Assembly: GCF_036541335.1 (NCBI RefSeq)
Contig: NZ_JAZHBO010000002.1
Location: 372,001 to 436,000, forward strand
Direction: 5' to 3'
Source: Aquilutibacter rugosus
GTDB taxonomy: Bacteria; Pseudomonadota; Gammaproteobacteria; Xanthomonadales; Xanthomonadaceae
Length of the DNA stretch: 64,000 nucleotides
Shown here: positions 56,200-64,000 of the stretch, one piece after another
Numbering within the stretch: position 1 is the first letter of the stretch
Layout: the number at the start of each line of letters is the position of its first letter
The notes under the pieces: generated by a model
Seen by the model: the letters and a program-made list of their open reading frames with translations, nothing else
Databases searched by the model: none
What the model was told of the DNA's origin: nothing
Made by a program: the position numbers and the translations under genes

Positions 56200-57578
56200 G
56201 CAGTTACGTCGGTAAAGAGCGGCAAGCGTTCGCTAACCAGAGCGGCGGCACGATCCCAGTCGACCTGATCCGCGCTGTCGATGTCGCGAGTCAGTTCATC
56301 GAGAATCCCATTTTGCGCGAGCGTGCGCTCGTAGGCCTCGCGGTAGGGCATCAGTCGAAAGGTGACCATCGTGTAGTGCGGCAGAAAACGCTCGGGGTGA
56401 CGCGCCGACAGTTCAATTTCCAGTTCGCGCTGCAGCAGGAACAGCGGATCGTCGACCTTGTCGCGCATCTCCAGATAGTTATCCAGCGCCATCTGCTGAA
56501 TGGCACGTGCGTTCGGCAAGCGTTCCTCCTGGAAGGCCCTGAACGCCGCGGCACGATCGCTCTGCGCGCCGAGATGACGGGCTAGGGCGACACAGTCTTC
56601 GAAGGCGGCATTCATGCCCTGACCATGAAACGGGACCATGGCGTGAGCGGCATCGCCGAGCAGGACGGCACGGTCATCCATCGCCCAATGATCCAGATAC
56701 AGCGTGCCCAGAACGCCAACCGGGTTGTGCTCCCAGTCGTATTCCAGATCGTCAATGTGGATCGAGGCGGACTGAAACTCACGATCAAAGAAGGCGCGAG
56801 CCTCTTCACCGGTCTGCAGTTCCGCAAAGCTCGGCGAGCCCTCGTTGGGCAAAAACAACGTGACGGTAAAGGTCTTTTCATCGTTTGGCAGCGCGATGCA
56901 CATGTAGGTGCCACGCGGCCAGATGTGCAAAGCGTTGGGCTCGAGCGAGAAATCGCCACTGTTGTCAAAGGGCGGAATCTCGAGCTCTTTGTAGCCGTGC
57001 CCCAGAAACTCAGTACTGGCGGTGAACTGTTGCGGGTCCCGATCTGCCATCGCGCGACGCAAGGCCGAGCCGGCGCCATCGGCACCGATCAATGACGTAA
57101 AGGATTCCTCTAACGGGCCATCAGGCGTCAGCAGTCGAATACGACGCGAGTCGAAATCGACAGTCTGCAGCTCGTGGTGAAAATAAATCTCGACGCCCGC
57201 ATCGGCCGCAAAGTTCAGCAGAATGGAATTGAGGTCGCCACGGTGTACGGACCAGATGACTTCGGTATCGTCCTTGCCGTATCGCAAAAAGCTATGCGTG
57301 CCGTTGCGGTTATGCACCATGCGGCCACGCATCATTACACATTGGTCGATGACTTCATCGTCGGCGCCGGCCAGACGCAAGGCATGGTAGCCGCGTTCGG
57401 CCAATGCCAAGTTGATGGAGCGGCCACCTTCGTATTCTTCGACGCGCGGATCGCCACGTTTCTCGTGGATGCGAACCTTAAAACCCTGACGTGCAAGCAG
57501 CGCACCCAACAGCGCTCCGGCCAAGCCGGCCCCAATAATTGTGATGTCGCCGCGATCGGCCACTACGGAATCAACCAT
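56196..57578 (-). CDS. kmo: Kynurenine 3-monooxygenase
   Basis: FAD enzyme hydroxylating kynurenine to 3-hydroxykynurenine. The protein has 460 residues. FAD motifs are GAGLAGALLGALLARQG and LLGDAAHAMVPFHGQGMNAAFED; EEYEGGRSINLALAERG is the KMO signature. Its start overlaps the end of kynU by 8 bp and its stop overlaps sbcB. Together with kynU and the dioxygenase it makes quinolinate from tryptophan, as known in Xanthomonas. Confidence 0.95.
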   Translation of the reverse strand: MVDSVVADRGDITIIGAGLAGALLGALLARQGFKVRIHEKRGDPRVEEYEGGRSINLALAERGYHALRLAGADDEVIDQCVMMRGRMVHNRNGTHSFLRYGKDDTEVIWSVHRGDLNSILLNFAADAGVEIYFHHELQTVDFDSRRIRLLTPDGPLEESFTSLIGADGAGSALRRAMADRDPQQFTASTEFLGHGYKELEIPPFDNSGDFSLEPNALHIWPRGTYMCIALPNDEKTFTVTLFLPNEGSPSFAELQTGEEARAFFDREFQSASIHIDDLEYDWEHNPVGVLGTLYLDHWAMDDRAVLLGDAAHAMVPFHGQGMNAAFEDCVALARHLGAQSDRAAAFRAFQEERLPNARAIQQMALDNYLEMRDKVDDPLFLLQRELEIELSARHPERFLPHYTMVTFRLMPYREAYERTLAQNGILDELTRDIDSADQVDWDRAAALVSERLPLFTDVTA

Positions 57579-58845
57579 TGCACCACTCGGTTAACGTATT
57601 GGCCAAGCGCAATACATCCTGATGGGTGTTGTACAGCGGCACCGGTGCAATGCGGATGACGTCGGGCTCGCGCCAGTCGCCCAGCACGCCACGCGATTCC
57701 AGGAACGAGAACAGCTCACGGCCCTTGTCGCGACCCGCGCGGATCCGCAGGGACACCTGACAACCGCGGCGCTCGGGTTCGCGCGGGGTAACGGCTTCAA
57801 TGGTGTCGGCAAAATGACGATCTACCAGCGCAAACAGATAGTCGGTCATGGAGCGCGCGTACGCATAGCGGCGATCTGCCGGCACGCTGTCAAACAGCTC
57901 CAGAGAGGCGCGCAACGGCGCCATTGCCAGCACCGGCGGATTGCTCAGCTGCCACGCCTCGGCGCCTTGCGCCGGTTCAAAATGCGAGGCCATCTTAAAG
58001 CGCGTGTCCTGCCGATTGCCCCACCAGCCGGCCAAGCGCGGCCGATCGGAACCGTTGCCGTGCTTGGAATGCACAAAGGCACCGGCCACAGCACCGGGAC
58101 CCGAGTTGACGTACTTGTAGTGGCACCAGACCGCAAAGTCGGCGTCGGCATCGTGCAGATTCATCGTCACATTGCCAATGGAGTGCGCACAGTCAAAGCC
58201 CACCATGGCACCGGCCTCATGGGCCCAAGCGGCAATCGCCTTGAGATCAAAGACCTGACCGCTGCGATACTGCACGCCGGGCCACAGCACCAGGGCCAGA
58301 CGATCGGCATTGTCGGCAATGGCATTGCGAATGACCTCATCACTGAACCAACCGTCGGCAGCGGGCTCGACTTCGATCAGATCGTGCACCGGATCCAGGC
58401 CGTGGAACTCGAGTTGCGATTGCACCACGTAGGAATCCGTAGGAAAGGCACCTTTTTCGATCAGAATCGCCCTGCGTTCATTAGTCGGCTTAAAGAAGCT
58501 CGCCATCAGCAAGTGCAGATTGACCGTCAGCGTATTCATCGCAACGACCTCGGATGGTTCCGCGCCGACTAAGCGGGCCACGCCATCACGTACTAGCCGG
58601 TGATACGTCAGCCACTGCGTCTCACCGGTGAAGTGACCGTCGACACCCAGGTCGGCCCACTTGCCGAGAATTTCGTTGACCGTGTCAGCCGCACGGACCG
58701 GCTGCAGGCCCAGCGAATTGCCGACGAAATATGCCATATCCGCACCATCGTGCTGCGGGATGCGGAATGCATCGCGGCGAGTCACGTCGGCGAATTGACG
58801 GTCCAGTTCGGCGACCGCGTTGGCGTCAAACAGATTATCGAGCAT
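57571..58845 (-). CDS. kynU: Kynureninase
   Basis: PLP enzyme of 424 residues that splits 3-hydroxykynurenine to 3-hydroxyanthranilate and alanine. Signatures are YFVGNSLGLQP, the FDCAHSIGN aspartate, and the PLP lysine in CHYKYVNSGPGA. It is encoded 2 bp after the dioxygenase gene and overlaps kmo by 8 bp, so the three genes are tightly coupled. Confidence 0.96.
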   Translation of the reverse strand: MLDNLFDANAVAELDRQFADVTRRDAFRIPQHDGADMAYFVGNSLGLQPVRAADTVNEILGKWADLGVDGHFTGETQWLTYHRLVRDGVARLVGAEPSEVVAMNTLTVNLHLLMASFFKPTNERRAILIEKGAFPTDSYVVQSQLEFHGLDPVHDLIEVEPAADGWFSDEVIRNAIADNADRLALVLWPGVQYRSGQVFDLKAIAAWAHEAGAMVGFDCAHSIGNVTMNLHDADADFAVWCHYKYVNSGPGAVAGAFVHSKHGNGSDRPRLAGWWGNRQDTRFKMASHFEPAQGAEAWQLSNPPVLAMAPLRASLELFDSVPADRRYAYARSMTDYLFALVDRHFADTIEAVTPREPERRGCQVSLRIRAGRDKGRELFSFLESRGVLGDWREPDVIRIAPVPLYNTHQDVLRLANTLTEWCNG

Positions 58846-58847
58846 GC

Positions 58848-59378
58848 TCAGGTATCCGGCATTTGGTAATGATCAGGCGCAGGATGCACGGTGCCGCATT
58901 GCGGGCAGGTGCGATGGCTCAGCGAACTGTAGAACTCATCGAAAATCGGCGGAAAATCCGTCTCGATGTTGTGCAGATGGAAATACTTTTCAAACAGGCG
59001 GTGATTGCAGTTAGGGCAGTACCACTGCAGGCCGTCATTTTCTTCGGGCCGACGACGACGCTCGATCACCAGACCGACCGAATTCGGAAGGCGCTGCGGC
59101 GAGTGGGGGATCTCCGGAGCCAGTAGATACATCTCACCGGCACGGAGCGGAATTTCTTTCACTTGTCCCTGATCCTGCACACGCAGAATCATTTCGCCCT
59201 CAAGCTGATAAAACAGCTCAGCACCCAAGTCGTAGTGATAGTCGGTGCGCGAGTTGGGTCCGCCGACCACCATCACGATGAAATCTTCGGACCAGATGAC
59301 TTTGTTGCCCACCGGCGGTTTGAGCAGTGCCCGATGTTCGTCGACCCAGGCTTGCAGTTCGATCGGATTTAAACGCAT
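58848..59378 (-). CDS. nbaC: 3-hydroxyanthranilate 3,4-dioxygenase
   Basis: Non-haem iron dioxygenase of 176 residues that opens 3-hydroxyanthranilate to the precursor of quinolinate. Cupin metal ligands are in DYHYDLGAELFYQLEGEM and PHSPQR. Two C-terminal CxxC pairs (CPNC, CPQC) form the rubredoxin-like iron site of the bacterial enzymes. AGGAG lies about 10 bp before the ATG. Confidence 0.95.
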   Translation of the reverse strand: MRLNPIELQAWVDEHRALLKPPVGNKVIWSEDFIVMVVGGPNSRTDYHYDLGAELFYQLEGEMILRVQDQGQVKEIPLRAGEMYLLAPEIPHSPQRLPNSVGLVIERRRRPEENDGLQWYCPNCNHRLFEKYFHLHNIETDFPPIFDEFYSSLSHRTCPQCGTVHPAPDHYQMPDT

Positions 59379-59393
59379 ACAGCGTACTCCTGA

Positions 59394-60068
59394 TTATTTT
59401 CCGGTTTGCAATGAACGATTGCGGATGCCTTGCAGAGCGCGTCTATAGCTGGCTTCCAGCGTGGCGGGCGAATTGCAGCTCAGCTGCAGATCGGTGACAC
59501 GACCGTTGCTCAGGGAGTACACCCAGGCATGAATCGTCAGGTATTGGCCACGTTCCCATGCATCAGTGACAACCGTAGTCTGTGCCACATTGGCGGCTTG
59601 CTCGAGTGCGTTGAGCTCACACAACAGATCGTGGCGCAGTGCAGGGGTCAGTTCGGGGCGGTCGTGAAACAGATCGGCATGCTGATCGCGCAAGTCCACC
59701 ACATGGCGCAACCAGTTATCGGCCAGGCCGACCCGGCGATTATTGAGCGCGGCCTCAACACCGCTGCATCCGTAGTGGCCAACGACCAGTACGTGCTTGA
59801 CCTTGAGCAAATCAACCGCGAACTGCAGAACTGACAGACAGTTCAGATCGGAGTGCGAGACCACGTTGGCGATATTGCGATGGACGAAGACCTCGCCGGG
59901 GGCCATGTCAATGATCTGATTGGCGGGCACACGCGAGTCCGAGCAGCCAATCCAGAGAAACTCGGGGGACTGCTGTTGCGAAAGCGAATTGAAAAACCCC
60001 GGGTCCTCACGCTCCAGCCGTTCGGCCCATTCGCGGTTACGTTCCAGCAGGTGGGCGAGATCAGACAA
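59394..60068 (-). CDS. can: Beta-class carbonic anhydrase
   Basis: Zinc enzyme of 224 residues interconverting CO2 and bicarbonate. Ligands are visible: Cys/Asp in CSDSRVPANQI and His/Cys in GHYGCSGVEAAL. The start is TTG at 60068, supported by GAGGAA six bases upstream; no ATG fits the conserved N terminus (SDLAHLLERNREW). It is placed between unknown small genes and the kynurenine genes, so its link to them is transcriptional at most. Confidence 0.95.
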   Translation of the reverse strand: MSDLAHLLERNREWAERLEREDPGFFNSLSQQQSPEFLWIGCSDSRVPANQIIDMAPGEVFVHRNIANVVSHSDLNCLSVLQFAVDLLKVKHVLVVGHYGCSGVEAALNNRRVGLADNWLRHVVDLRDQHADLFHDRPELTPALRHDLLCELNALEQAANVAQTTVVTDAWERGQYLTIHAWVYSLSNGRVTDLQLSCNSPATLEASYRRALQGIRNRSLQTGK

Positions 60069-60078
60069 GCGTAGTTCC

Positions 60079-60390
60079 TCAGTGATTAGGGCGGACTGCC
60101 GGCAGTCGCTGCAGCAACTGGTCGTGCAATAGGGCGGGATCGTTGCCTTGCGGCGGCTGCAGTTCGGACAGATCTACACCAAAGTTGCGGGCATCGTCCT
60201 CATCCAGTCCGTCGAGTTGGACGTACCCGGCATCCATCAGCGCAGCACGTGCGGTATCTGTGGAATCGTAGGGTAGGAGGTTGCCGTCGGTGTCCAGAAC
60301 CTGCGCGGTGCCGGCAGGCAATTCACGCAGCCCGCACCACAGCACATTGCGACCCAATGCAGTCAGCCACCAGTCAAACGCATCACTCAT
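60079..60390 (-). CDS. Small acidic protein, unknown
   Basis: Protein of 103 residues (MSDAFDWWLTALGRNVLWCGLRELP, DARNFGVDLSELQPP). I recognise no domain; it is acidic and has no membrane helix. The ATG at 60390 overlaps the stop of the preceding gene (ATGA). A longer frame to 60633 only reads through that gene in another frame. It is coupled to the membrane protein upstream and ends 10 bp before the carbonic anhydrase gene. Confidence 0.75.
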   Translation of the reverse strand: MSDAFDWWLTALGRNVLWCGLRELPAGTAQVLDTDGNLLPYDSTDTARAALMDAGYVQLDGLDEDDARNFGVDLSELQPPQGNDPALLHDQLLQRLPAVRPNH

Positions 60391-60707
60391 TTGAAGAAGT
60401 ACTCCGACAGTAGCCACAACACCCAAGCACCGCCCAGACCGGTAATGATGGTCCACAGCGCAACCTGCGCCGGGCGAGCCAAACCGTTGAGGTTGTTGTC
60501 TTTCAGTTGCGCGTAGCGGCCAAACAAAAACCAAGTCCACTGATTGCCCTTGCCCAGATCTGCTTTCCAGTTGGGATGGCGATCGCGCAGATGCACTTTG
60601 CTCAGCGGCCAGAAGATGGCCAATGCCGTACAACCTGCAATTGCCAGCGCAATGAACGTCAGCGCCAGCGTCAGCATCAGATCATGAGTCGAGAACGTCG
60701 TTTCCAT
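60387..60707 (-). CDS. Small two-helix membrane protein, unknown
   Basis: Protein of 106 residues with transmembrane helices at about 10-35 (LMLTLALTFIALAIAGCTALAIFW) and 82-104 (VALWTIITGLGGAWVLWLLSEYFF). A polar loop between them contains HPNWKADLGKGNQWTWFLFGRY. It starts 3 bp after asnS and overlaps the next gene by 4 bp. I do not recognise the family; a weak resemblance to UspB-type proteins in helix layout is not convincing. Confidence 0.75.
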   Translation of the reverse strand: METTFSTHDLMLTLALTFIALAIAGCTALAIFWPLSKVHLRDRHPNWKADLGKGNQWTWFLFGRYAQLKDNNLNGLARPAQVALWTIITGLGGAWVLWLLSEYFFK

Positions 60708-60710
60708 TGA

Positions 60711-62111
60711 TTAGTACTCCGCGTTGCCGGGTGCACGCGGGTAGGCGATGGCATCACGGATGTTGGACAGACCACAGACGTAAACCACCAGACGCTCAAA
60801 GCCAAGACCGAAGCCGCCGTGCGGCACGCTACCGTAACGGCGGAAATCGCGATACCAGCTGTAATGTGCCGGATCCAGACCGAACTGCACCATGCGCGTA
60901 TCGAGCTGATCGAGGCGCTCCTCGCGTTGAGAACCGCCGATGATTTCGCCAATGCCGGGAGCCAGCACGTCCATGGCGGCAACGGTCTTGCCATCGTCAT
61001 TGAGGCGCATGTAGAAAGCCTTGATGTGCTCCGGATAGTTGGTCACGACCACCGGGCGACCGACGTGCTGTTCGGTCAACCAGCGTTCGTGTTCGGTCTG
61101 CAGATCCAGACCCCATTCGACCGGGAATTCAAAGGACTGATCGGCCTTTCTCAGCAGTTCGATGGCATCGGAATACTCGATACGTTCAAACGGCGCATTG
61201 ACGAAGCGTTCCAGACGGTCAACCGCATCCTTCTCGACGCGTTCGGCGATGAAGGCCATGTCGTCAGCGCGCTCATTGAGCACCGCACGGAACAGATACT
61301 TCAGGAAGTCTTCGGAGACTGAGGCCAACTCGGCCAGATCGGCAAACGCAATTTCCGGTTCGACCATCCAGAACTCGGCCAAGTGACGCGTGGTGTGCGA
61401 CTGCTCGGCACGGAAGGTCGGACCAAAGGTGTAGACCTTGCTCATCGACAGCGCATACGCTTCGACGTTGAGCTGACCCGACACCGTCAGAAACGTTTCC
61501 TTACCGAAGAAGTCCCGCGAGTAATCGACGGAGCCGTCCGGCAGACGCGGGGCGTTGACCATGTCCAAGGTGGATACGCGGAACATTTGGCCCGCACCCT
61601 CGGCATCGGAGGTGGTGATGATCGGCGTGCTGATCCAGAAGTAACCGTTCTCGTGGAAGTAACGATGAACGGCCTTGGCCAGACAGTCGCGGATTCGCGT
61701 TACGGCGCCGAACAGGTTAGTACGCGGACGTAAGTGAGCCACCTCGCGCAGGAACTCGAGCGAGTGCGCCTTGGGTTGAATCGGATAGGTTTCAGGATCG
61801 TCAACCCAGCCGACGACCTCAAGTTGAGTCGCCTGAATTTCGAAGGCCTGACCCTTGCCCTGCGACGGCACCAGCGTGCCCGTGGCAATCACGGCGCAAC
61901 CTGCAGTGAGGCGGCGCGCTTCGGATTCGTAGTTGGGCAGTGCATCGGTCAGCACGGCCTGAATGGGATGGAAGCAGGAGCCGTCGCTGATGTGAATAAA
62001 GCTCAGGCCGTTCTTGGCATCCCGACGGGTGCGGACCCAGCCGCGAACTGATACTTCACCGCCGGCGGCGACTTTGCCGCTTAGGGCCTCTTGCACACTT
62101 AAAACCGTCAT
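60711..62111 (-). CDS. asnS: Asparaginyl-tRNA synthetase
   Basis: Class IIb synthetase of 466 residues. An OB-fold anticodon-binding domain (VSVRGWVRTRRDAKNGLSFI) is followed by the catalytic core with motif 2 (FRAEQSHTTRHLAEFWMVE) and motif 3 (GFGLGFERLVVY). The ATG at 62111 with GGAAGGA upstream is preferred; an ATG at 62150 would add 13 unrelated residues. It heads the eight-gene minus-strand unit. A perfect palindrome lies just upstream. Confidence 0.96.
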   Translation of the reverse strand: MTVLSVQEALSGKVAAGGEVSVRGWVRTRRDAKNGLSFIHISDGSCFHPIQAVLTDALPNYESEARRLTAGCAVIATGTLVPSQGKGQAFEIQATQLEVVGWVDDPETYPIQPKAHSLEFLREVAHLRPRTNLFGAVTRIRDCLAKAVHRYFHENGYFWISTPIITTSDAEGAGQMFRVSTLDMVNAPRLPDGSVDYSRDFFGKETFLTVSGQLNVEAYALSMSKVYTFGPTFRAEQSHTTRHLAEFWMVEPEIAFADLAELASVSEDFLKYLFRAVLNERADDMAFIAERVEKDAVDRLERFVNAPFERIEYSDAIELLRKADQSFEFPVEWGLDLQTEHERWLTEQHVGRPVVVTNYPEHIKAFYMRLNDDGKTVAAMDVLAPGIGEIIGGSQREERLDQLDTRMVQFGLDPAHYSWYRDFRRYGSVPHGGFGLGFERLVVYVCGLSNIRDAIAYPRAPGNAEY

Positions 62112-62133
62112 TGAATCCTTCCCGAATGAAACC

Positions 62134-62147
62134 TTGCCACTTGGCAA
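62134..62147. promoter_or_regulatory. 14-bp palindrome upstream of asnS
   Basis: TTGCCA-CT-TGGCAA is a palindrome with perfect arms, 22 bp before the asnS ATG and 53 bp before the Fe-S carrier gene. It may be an operator for the divergent pair, or it may be a small hairpin in the asnS leader. No known motif was recognised. Confidence 0.35.
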
Positions 62148-62188
62148 CATTTAATCCGTTAGTTTACAGGCTAGCCAGCTAGGCCCGC

Positions 62189-62194
62189 TATAAT
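62189..62194 (+). promoter_or_regulatory. -10 element of a likely leaderless transcript
   Basis: Consensus TATAAT lies 6 bp upstream of the ATG at 62201, so transcription should begin at or next to the start codon. No ribosome binding site is present. A -35 match is poor (TTTACA, 20-bp spacer). Confidence 0.55.
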
Positions 62195-62200
62195 GGGTGC

Positions 62201-62578
62201 ATGTCGATTCAACTGACCACTGCTGCCGCCGATCGCGTTCGCCACTTTATGAGCCAAGCTGCCGCCAAAGGCGAGCCGGGCATTGGGCTGCGTTTTGGCG
62301 TGAAACGAACCGGCTGCTCCGGCTGGCAGCACTTTGCAGACCTGGCCACTGATTCCGCGGCCGATGACCACCGGTTCGAGTCGCTGGGGGTGACCGTGCT
62401 GGTCGATGCCGAGAGCCTGCCCATTGTGGATGGCACCGAAATTGACGTAATCCGCGCCAAGCTGGGTGATCAGTTCGTGTTCCGCAATCCGCAAGCCCTG
62501 GAGGCCTGCGGCTGTGGTGAAAGTTTCACCACAACGGTGGTTCCGGACCTGCCTGTGCATTCCTTGCCAAGTCTTTGA
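62201..62578 (+). CDS. A-type iron-sulfur carrier (IscA/ErpA family)
   Basis: Protein of 125 residues of the HesB/IscA type, which carries Fe-S clusters to target apoproteins. The three conserved cysteines are visible: the first in KRTGCSGW and the CxC pair in EACGCGESF. There are no isc or suf genes nearby, so it probably works as a stand-alone carrier. Which member (ErpA or IscA) cannot be told. Confidence 0.9.
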   Translation: MSIQLTTAAADRVRHFMSQAAAKGEPGIGLRFGVKRTGCSGWQHFADLATDSAADDHRFESLGVTVLVDAESLPIVDGTEIDVIRAKLGDQFVFRNPQALEACGCGESFTTTVVPDLPVHSLPSL

Positions 62579-62592
62579 TTTTCCGTCATAAT
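62564..62592 (+). promoter_or_regulatory. Sigma-70 promoter of the rpsF-rpsR-rplI operon
   Basis: TTGCCA (62564-62569), a 17-bp spacer and CATAAT (62587-62592). The -35 lies inside the end of the Fe-S carrier gene. The predicted start near 62599 gives a leader of about 130 nt. Confidence 0.7.
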
Positions 62593-62598
62593 ATCCAA

Positions 62599-62728
62599 CT
62601 CACACGGCCCGACTGGGTCGTTTGACCTTGCTCCACGTCGGCGTCGGCCCATTGGGTCGTCTGCAGAACGGGGGCTTTTACCGGTCGCGGATTCCTTCGG
62701 CGGCCGTTCAATCCAAAAGGAAATCACA
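62599..62728 (+). promoter_or_regulatory. Structured leader of the S6 operon, possible S6:S18 autoregulatory site
   Basis: About 130 nt of untranslated, GC-rich leader with pairing potential (GGTCGCGG against CCTTCGGCGGCC around 62680-62710) and AAAGGAAA before the rpsF ATG. Many bacteria carry an S6:S18-binding RNA structure here; I could not confirm its conserved core, so this is an inference from position. Confidence 0.35.
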
Positions 62729-63166
62729 ATGCGTCATTACGAAATCGTGTTCCTGGTCCATCCGGATCAGTCCGAACAAGTACCCGCCATGATCGAGCGT
62801 TACAAGACGCTGATCGAGGGCGGCCAAGGCAAGATCCACCGTCTCGAAGACTGGGGTCGTCGCCAACTTGCTTACTCGATCAACAACCTGGTCAAGGCAC
62901 ATTACGTGCTGATCAACATCGAATGCAGCCAAGAGTCGCTGAACGACCTGGTTGATGGCTTCCGCTTCAACGATGCCATCCTGCGTCACCTGATCATCAA
63001 GCGTGACGGTGCCGATACCGAACAGTCCTTCATCATGAAGTTCAAGGATGAAAAGGACGCCAAGCCGGAACGCGGTCCGCGTCGCCGTGACAACGAAGAG
63101 TTCGGCGCTGATACCGATGCCGACACCAACGTGGCTGATGCCGAAACAGTTGCCGAACAGGCCTGA
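62729..63166 (+). CDS. rpsF: 30S ribosomal protein S6
   Basis: Protein of 145 residues: the S6 core (MRHYEIVFLVHPDQSEQVPAM, DWGRRQLAYSINNLVKAHYVL) occupies about 1-98 and a charged, acidic C-terminal tail follows. It binds S18 in the 30S platform. It is first of the rpsF-rpsR-rplI operon. Confidence 0.98.
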   Translation: MRHYEIVFLVHPDQSEQVPAMIERYKTLIEGGQGKIHRLEDWGRRQLAYSINNLVKAHYVLINIECSQESLNDLVDGFRFNDAILRHLIIKRDGADTEQSFIMKFKDEKDAKPERGPRRRDNEEFGADTDADTNVADAETVAEQA

Positions 63167-63204
63167 TTCGCGCCCCGCATACCGACCAGATTAGGAATAC
63201 GACA

Positions 63205-63435
63205 ATGTCCAAGTTCTTCCGCCGCCGCAAGTTCTGCAAGTTCACTGCAGAAGGCATCAAAGAGATCGATTACAAGGATCTCAACACCCTGCGCCAATAC
63301 CTGACCGAAACCGGCAAGATCGTGCCGAGCCGCGTCACCGGCACCAAGTCCAAGTACCAGCGCCAACTGGCAACGGCCGTCAAGCGCGCCCGTTTCCTGG
63401 CCCTGCTGCCGTATACCGACAGCCACGACGTTTAA
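63205..63435 (+). CDS. rpsR: 30S ribosomal protein S18
   Basis: Protein of 76 residues, the family's usual length (FFRRRKFCKFTAEGIKEIDYKD, GTKSKYQRQLATAVKRARFLALLPYTD). It forms a heterodimer with S6. The cysteine in KFCKF fits the C+ form of S18. It lies 38 bp after rpsF. Confidence 0.98.
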   Translation: MSKFFRRRKFCKFTAEGIKEIDYKDLNTLRQYLTETGKIVPSRVTGTKSKYQRQLATAVKRARFLALLPYTDSHDV

Positions 63436-63460
63436 TCCAGGATTGGTGGAGATCTAATTC

Positions 63461-63916
63461 ATGAAACTCATTCTTCTGCAAAAGATCGGCAAGCTCGGTA
63501 ACCTGGGCGATACCGTCGATGTCAAGCCCGGTTTCGGCCGCAACTTCCTGGTTCCGCAAGGCAAGGCCGTTCCGGCCACCGCTGCTAACCTGGCCGAGTT
63601 CGACAGCCGTCGCGCCGAGTACGAAGCCAAGGCTCAAGCCATTGCTACCGAAGCACAAAGCCGTCTGGGCCAACTGCAAGACGTCGCCATCACGATGTAT
63701 GCCAACGCTGCCACCGAAGGCAAGCTGTACGGCTCCATCACCAACCGCGATATCGCCGACGCGCTGACCAAGCAAGGTCACAAGGTCGCCAAGTCCGAAG
63801 TGATCATGGGCGAAGGCCCGATCCGTCACGTCGGCGAATACGACATCACGCTGCACCTCGGCCCCGATGCCGAAACCACGGTTAAGGTTACTGTTGCTCC
63901 TGAAGCAGCGGTCTGA
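63461..63916 (+). CDS. rplI: 50S ribosomal protein L9
   Basis: Protein of 151 residues. The N-terminal domain LLQKIGKLGNLGDTVDVKPGFGRNFLVP, a long connecting helix and the C-terminal RNA-binding domain are all present. It ends the S6 operon and is followed by a strong terminator. Confidence 0.98.
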   Translation: MKLILLQKIGKLGNLGDTVDVKPGFGRNFLVPQGKAVPATAANLAEFDSRRAEYEAKAQAIATEAQSRLGQLQDVAITMYANAATEGKLYGSITNRDIADALTKQGHKVAKSEVIMGEGPIRHVGEYDITLHLGPDAETTVKVTVAPEAAV

Positions 63917-63956
63917 TCCGACACCGCGCGGGAACAATCCCGGCACCGTAATAGAG

Positions 63957-63984
63957 AACCGCAGCTTCGGCTGCGGTTTTTTTT
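63957..63984 (+). terminator. Terminator of the rpsF-rpsR-rplI operon
   Basis: AACCGCAGC-TTCG-GCTGCGGTT (63957-63978) is a perfect 9-bp stem with a UUCG loop, running into eight T (63977-63984), 41 bp past the rplI stop. Confidence 0.93.
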
Positions 63985-64000
63985 CGTCGTCGGTTTTCCC

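Noticed and set aside
60391..60633. N-terminal extension of the 103-residue protein
   Set aside because: It reads through the overlapping membrane-protein gene in another frame; the ATG at 60390 forms a normal ATGA overlap.

Overview
The window reads as the chromosome of a gammaproteobacterium, most like the Xanthomonadales/Lysobacterales. Supporting traits are: a tryptophan-to-quinolinate (kynurenine) operon; a MoeB-type protein with its rhodanese domain at the N terminus; methionine synthase split into two genes; a 1641-residue NAD-glutamate dehydrogenase; and the order ndk-rlmN-rodZ-yfgM-bamB-der. The assignment is an inference from gene content, since no search was run. Most of the window is dense core genome with short gaps and many 1-14 bp gene overlaps.

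Layout. 1-2.6 kb: class Ia ribonucleotide reductase (nrdA, start of nrdB) behind a promoter carrying an NrdR box. 2.7-7.0 kb: a beta-oxidation operon (TetR/PsrA-like regulator, 3-hydroxyacyl-CoA dehydrogenase/enoyl-CoA hydratase, thiolase) with a perfect 16-bp operator at its head. 7.1-18.2 kb: housekeeping run ndk, rlmN, rodZ, yfgM, bamB, der, moeB, folD, guaB, guaA. 18.18-32.09 kb: a 13.9-kb genomic island inserted at the 3' end of guaA. 32.1-33.9 kb: a hipBA toxin-antitoxin pair with an operator array, just outside the island. 33.9-40.3 kb: tadA, a DUF2721 membrane protein, orn, an MscS channel, and ppsA divergent from ppsR. 40.3-40.75 kb: a dense hairpin cluster and tRNA-Glu/tRNA-Ala with a strong promoter. 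40.9-46.9 kb: fumarylacetoacetase, split metH and an ArsR-methyltransferase regulator. 47-54.8 kb: acyl-CoA dehydrogenase, NAD-glutamate dehydrogenase, NAD kinase and a 5'-nucleotidase. 54.8-62.1 kb: an eight-gene minus-strand unit from asnS through carbonic anhydrase and kynurenine-pathway genes to sbcB. 62.2-64 kb: an A-type Fe-S carrier and the rpsF-rpsR-rplI ribosomal operon with its terminator.

The island is the exciting part. Its ends are marked by copies of the guaA tail (GAGTGGGAGTGA at 18180, GAGTGGGAATGA at 32077). Both ends also carry paired 10-bp boxes (TGACGGTAAA-like, 12 bp apart) that look like integrase arm sites. Inside are a P4-type integrase, a two-gene toxin-antitoxin-like module under a 28-bp palindromic operator, and a 1063-residue protein with a PD-(D/E)xK-like nuclease head on a long helical body (an unassigned defence candidate). 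An AlpA-like regulator and a HamA/HamB pair matching the Hachiman anti-phage system follow. The right part holds ICE/plasmid-type genes (RadC, DUF2958, an acidic 308-residue protein) with two copies of a 145-bp leader repeat. A 5'-truncated DUF2958 copy beside hamA suggests that the defence cargo was spliced into an older mobile backbone. No conjugation or replication genes are present, so the island seems unable to transfer on its own.
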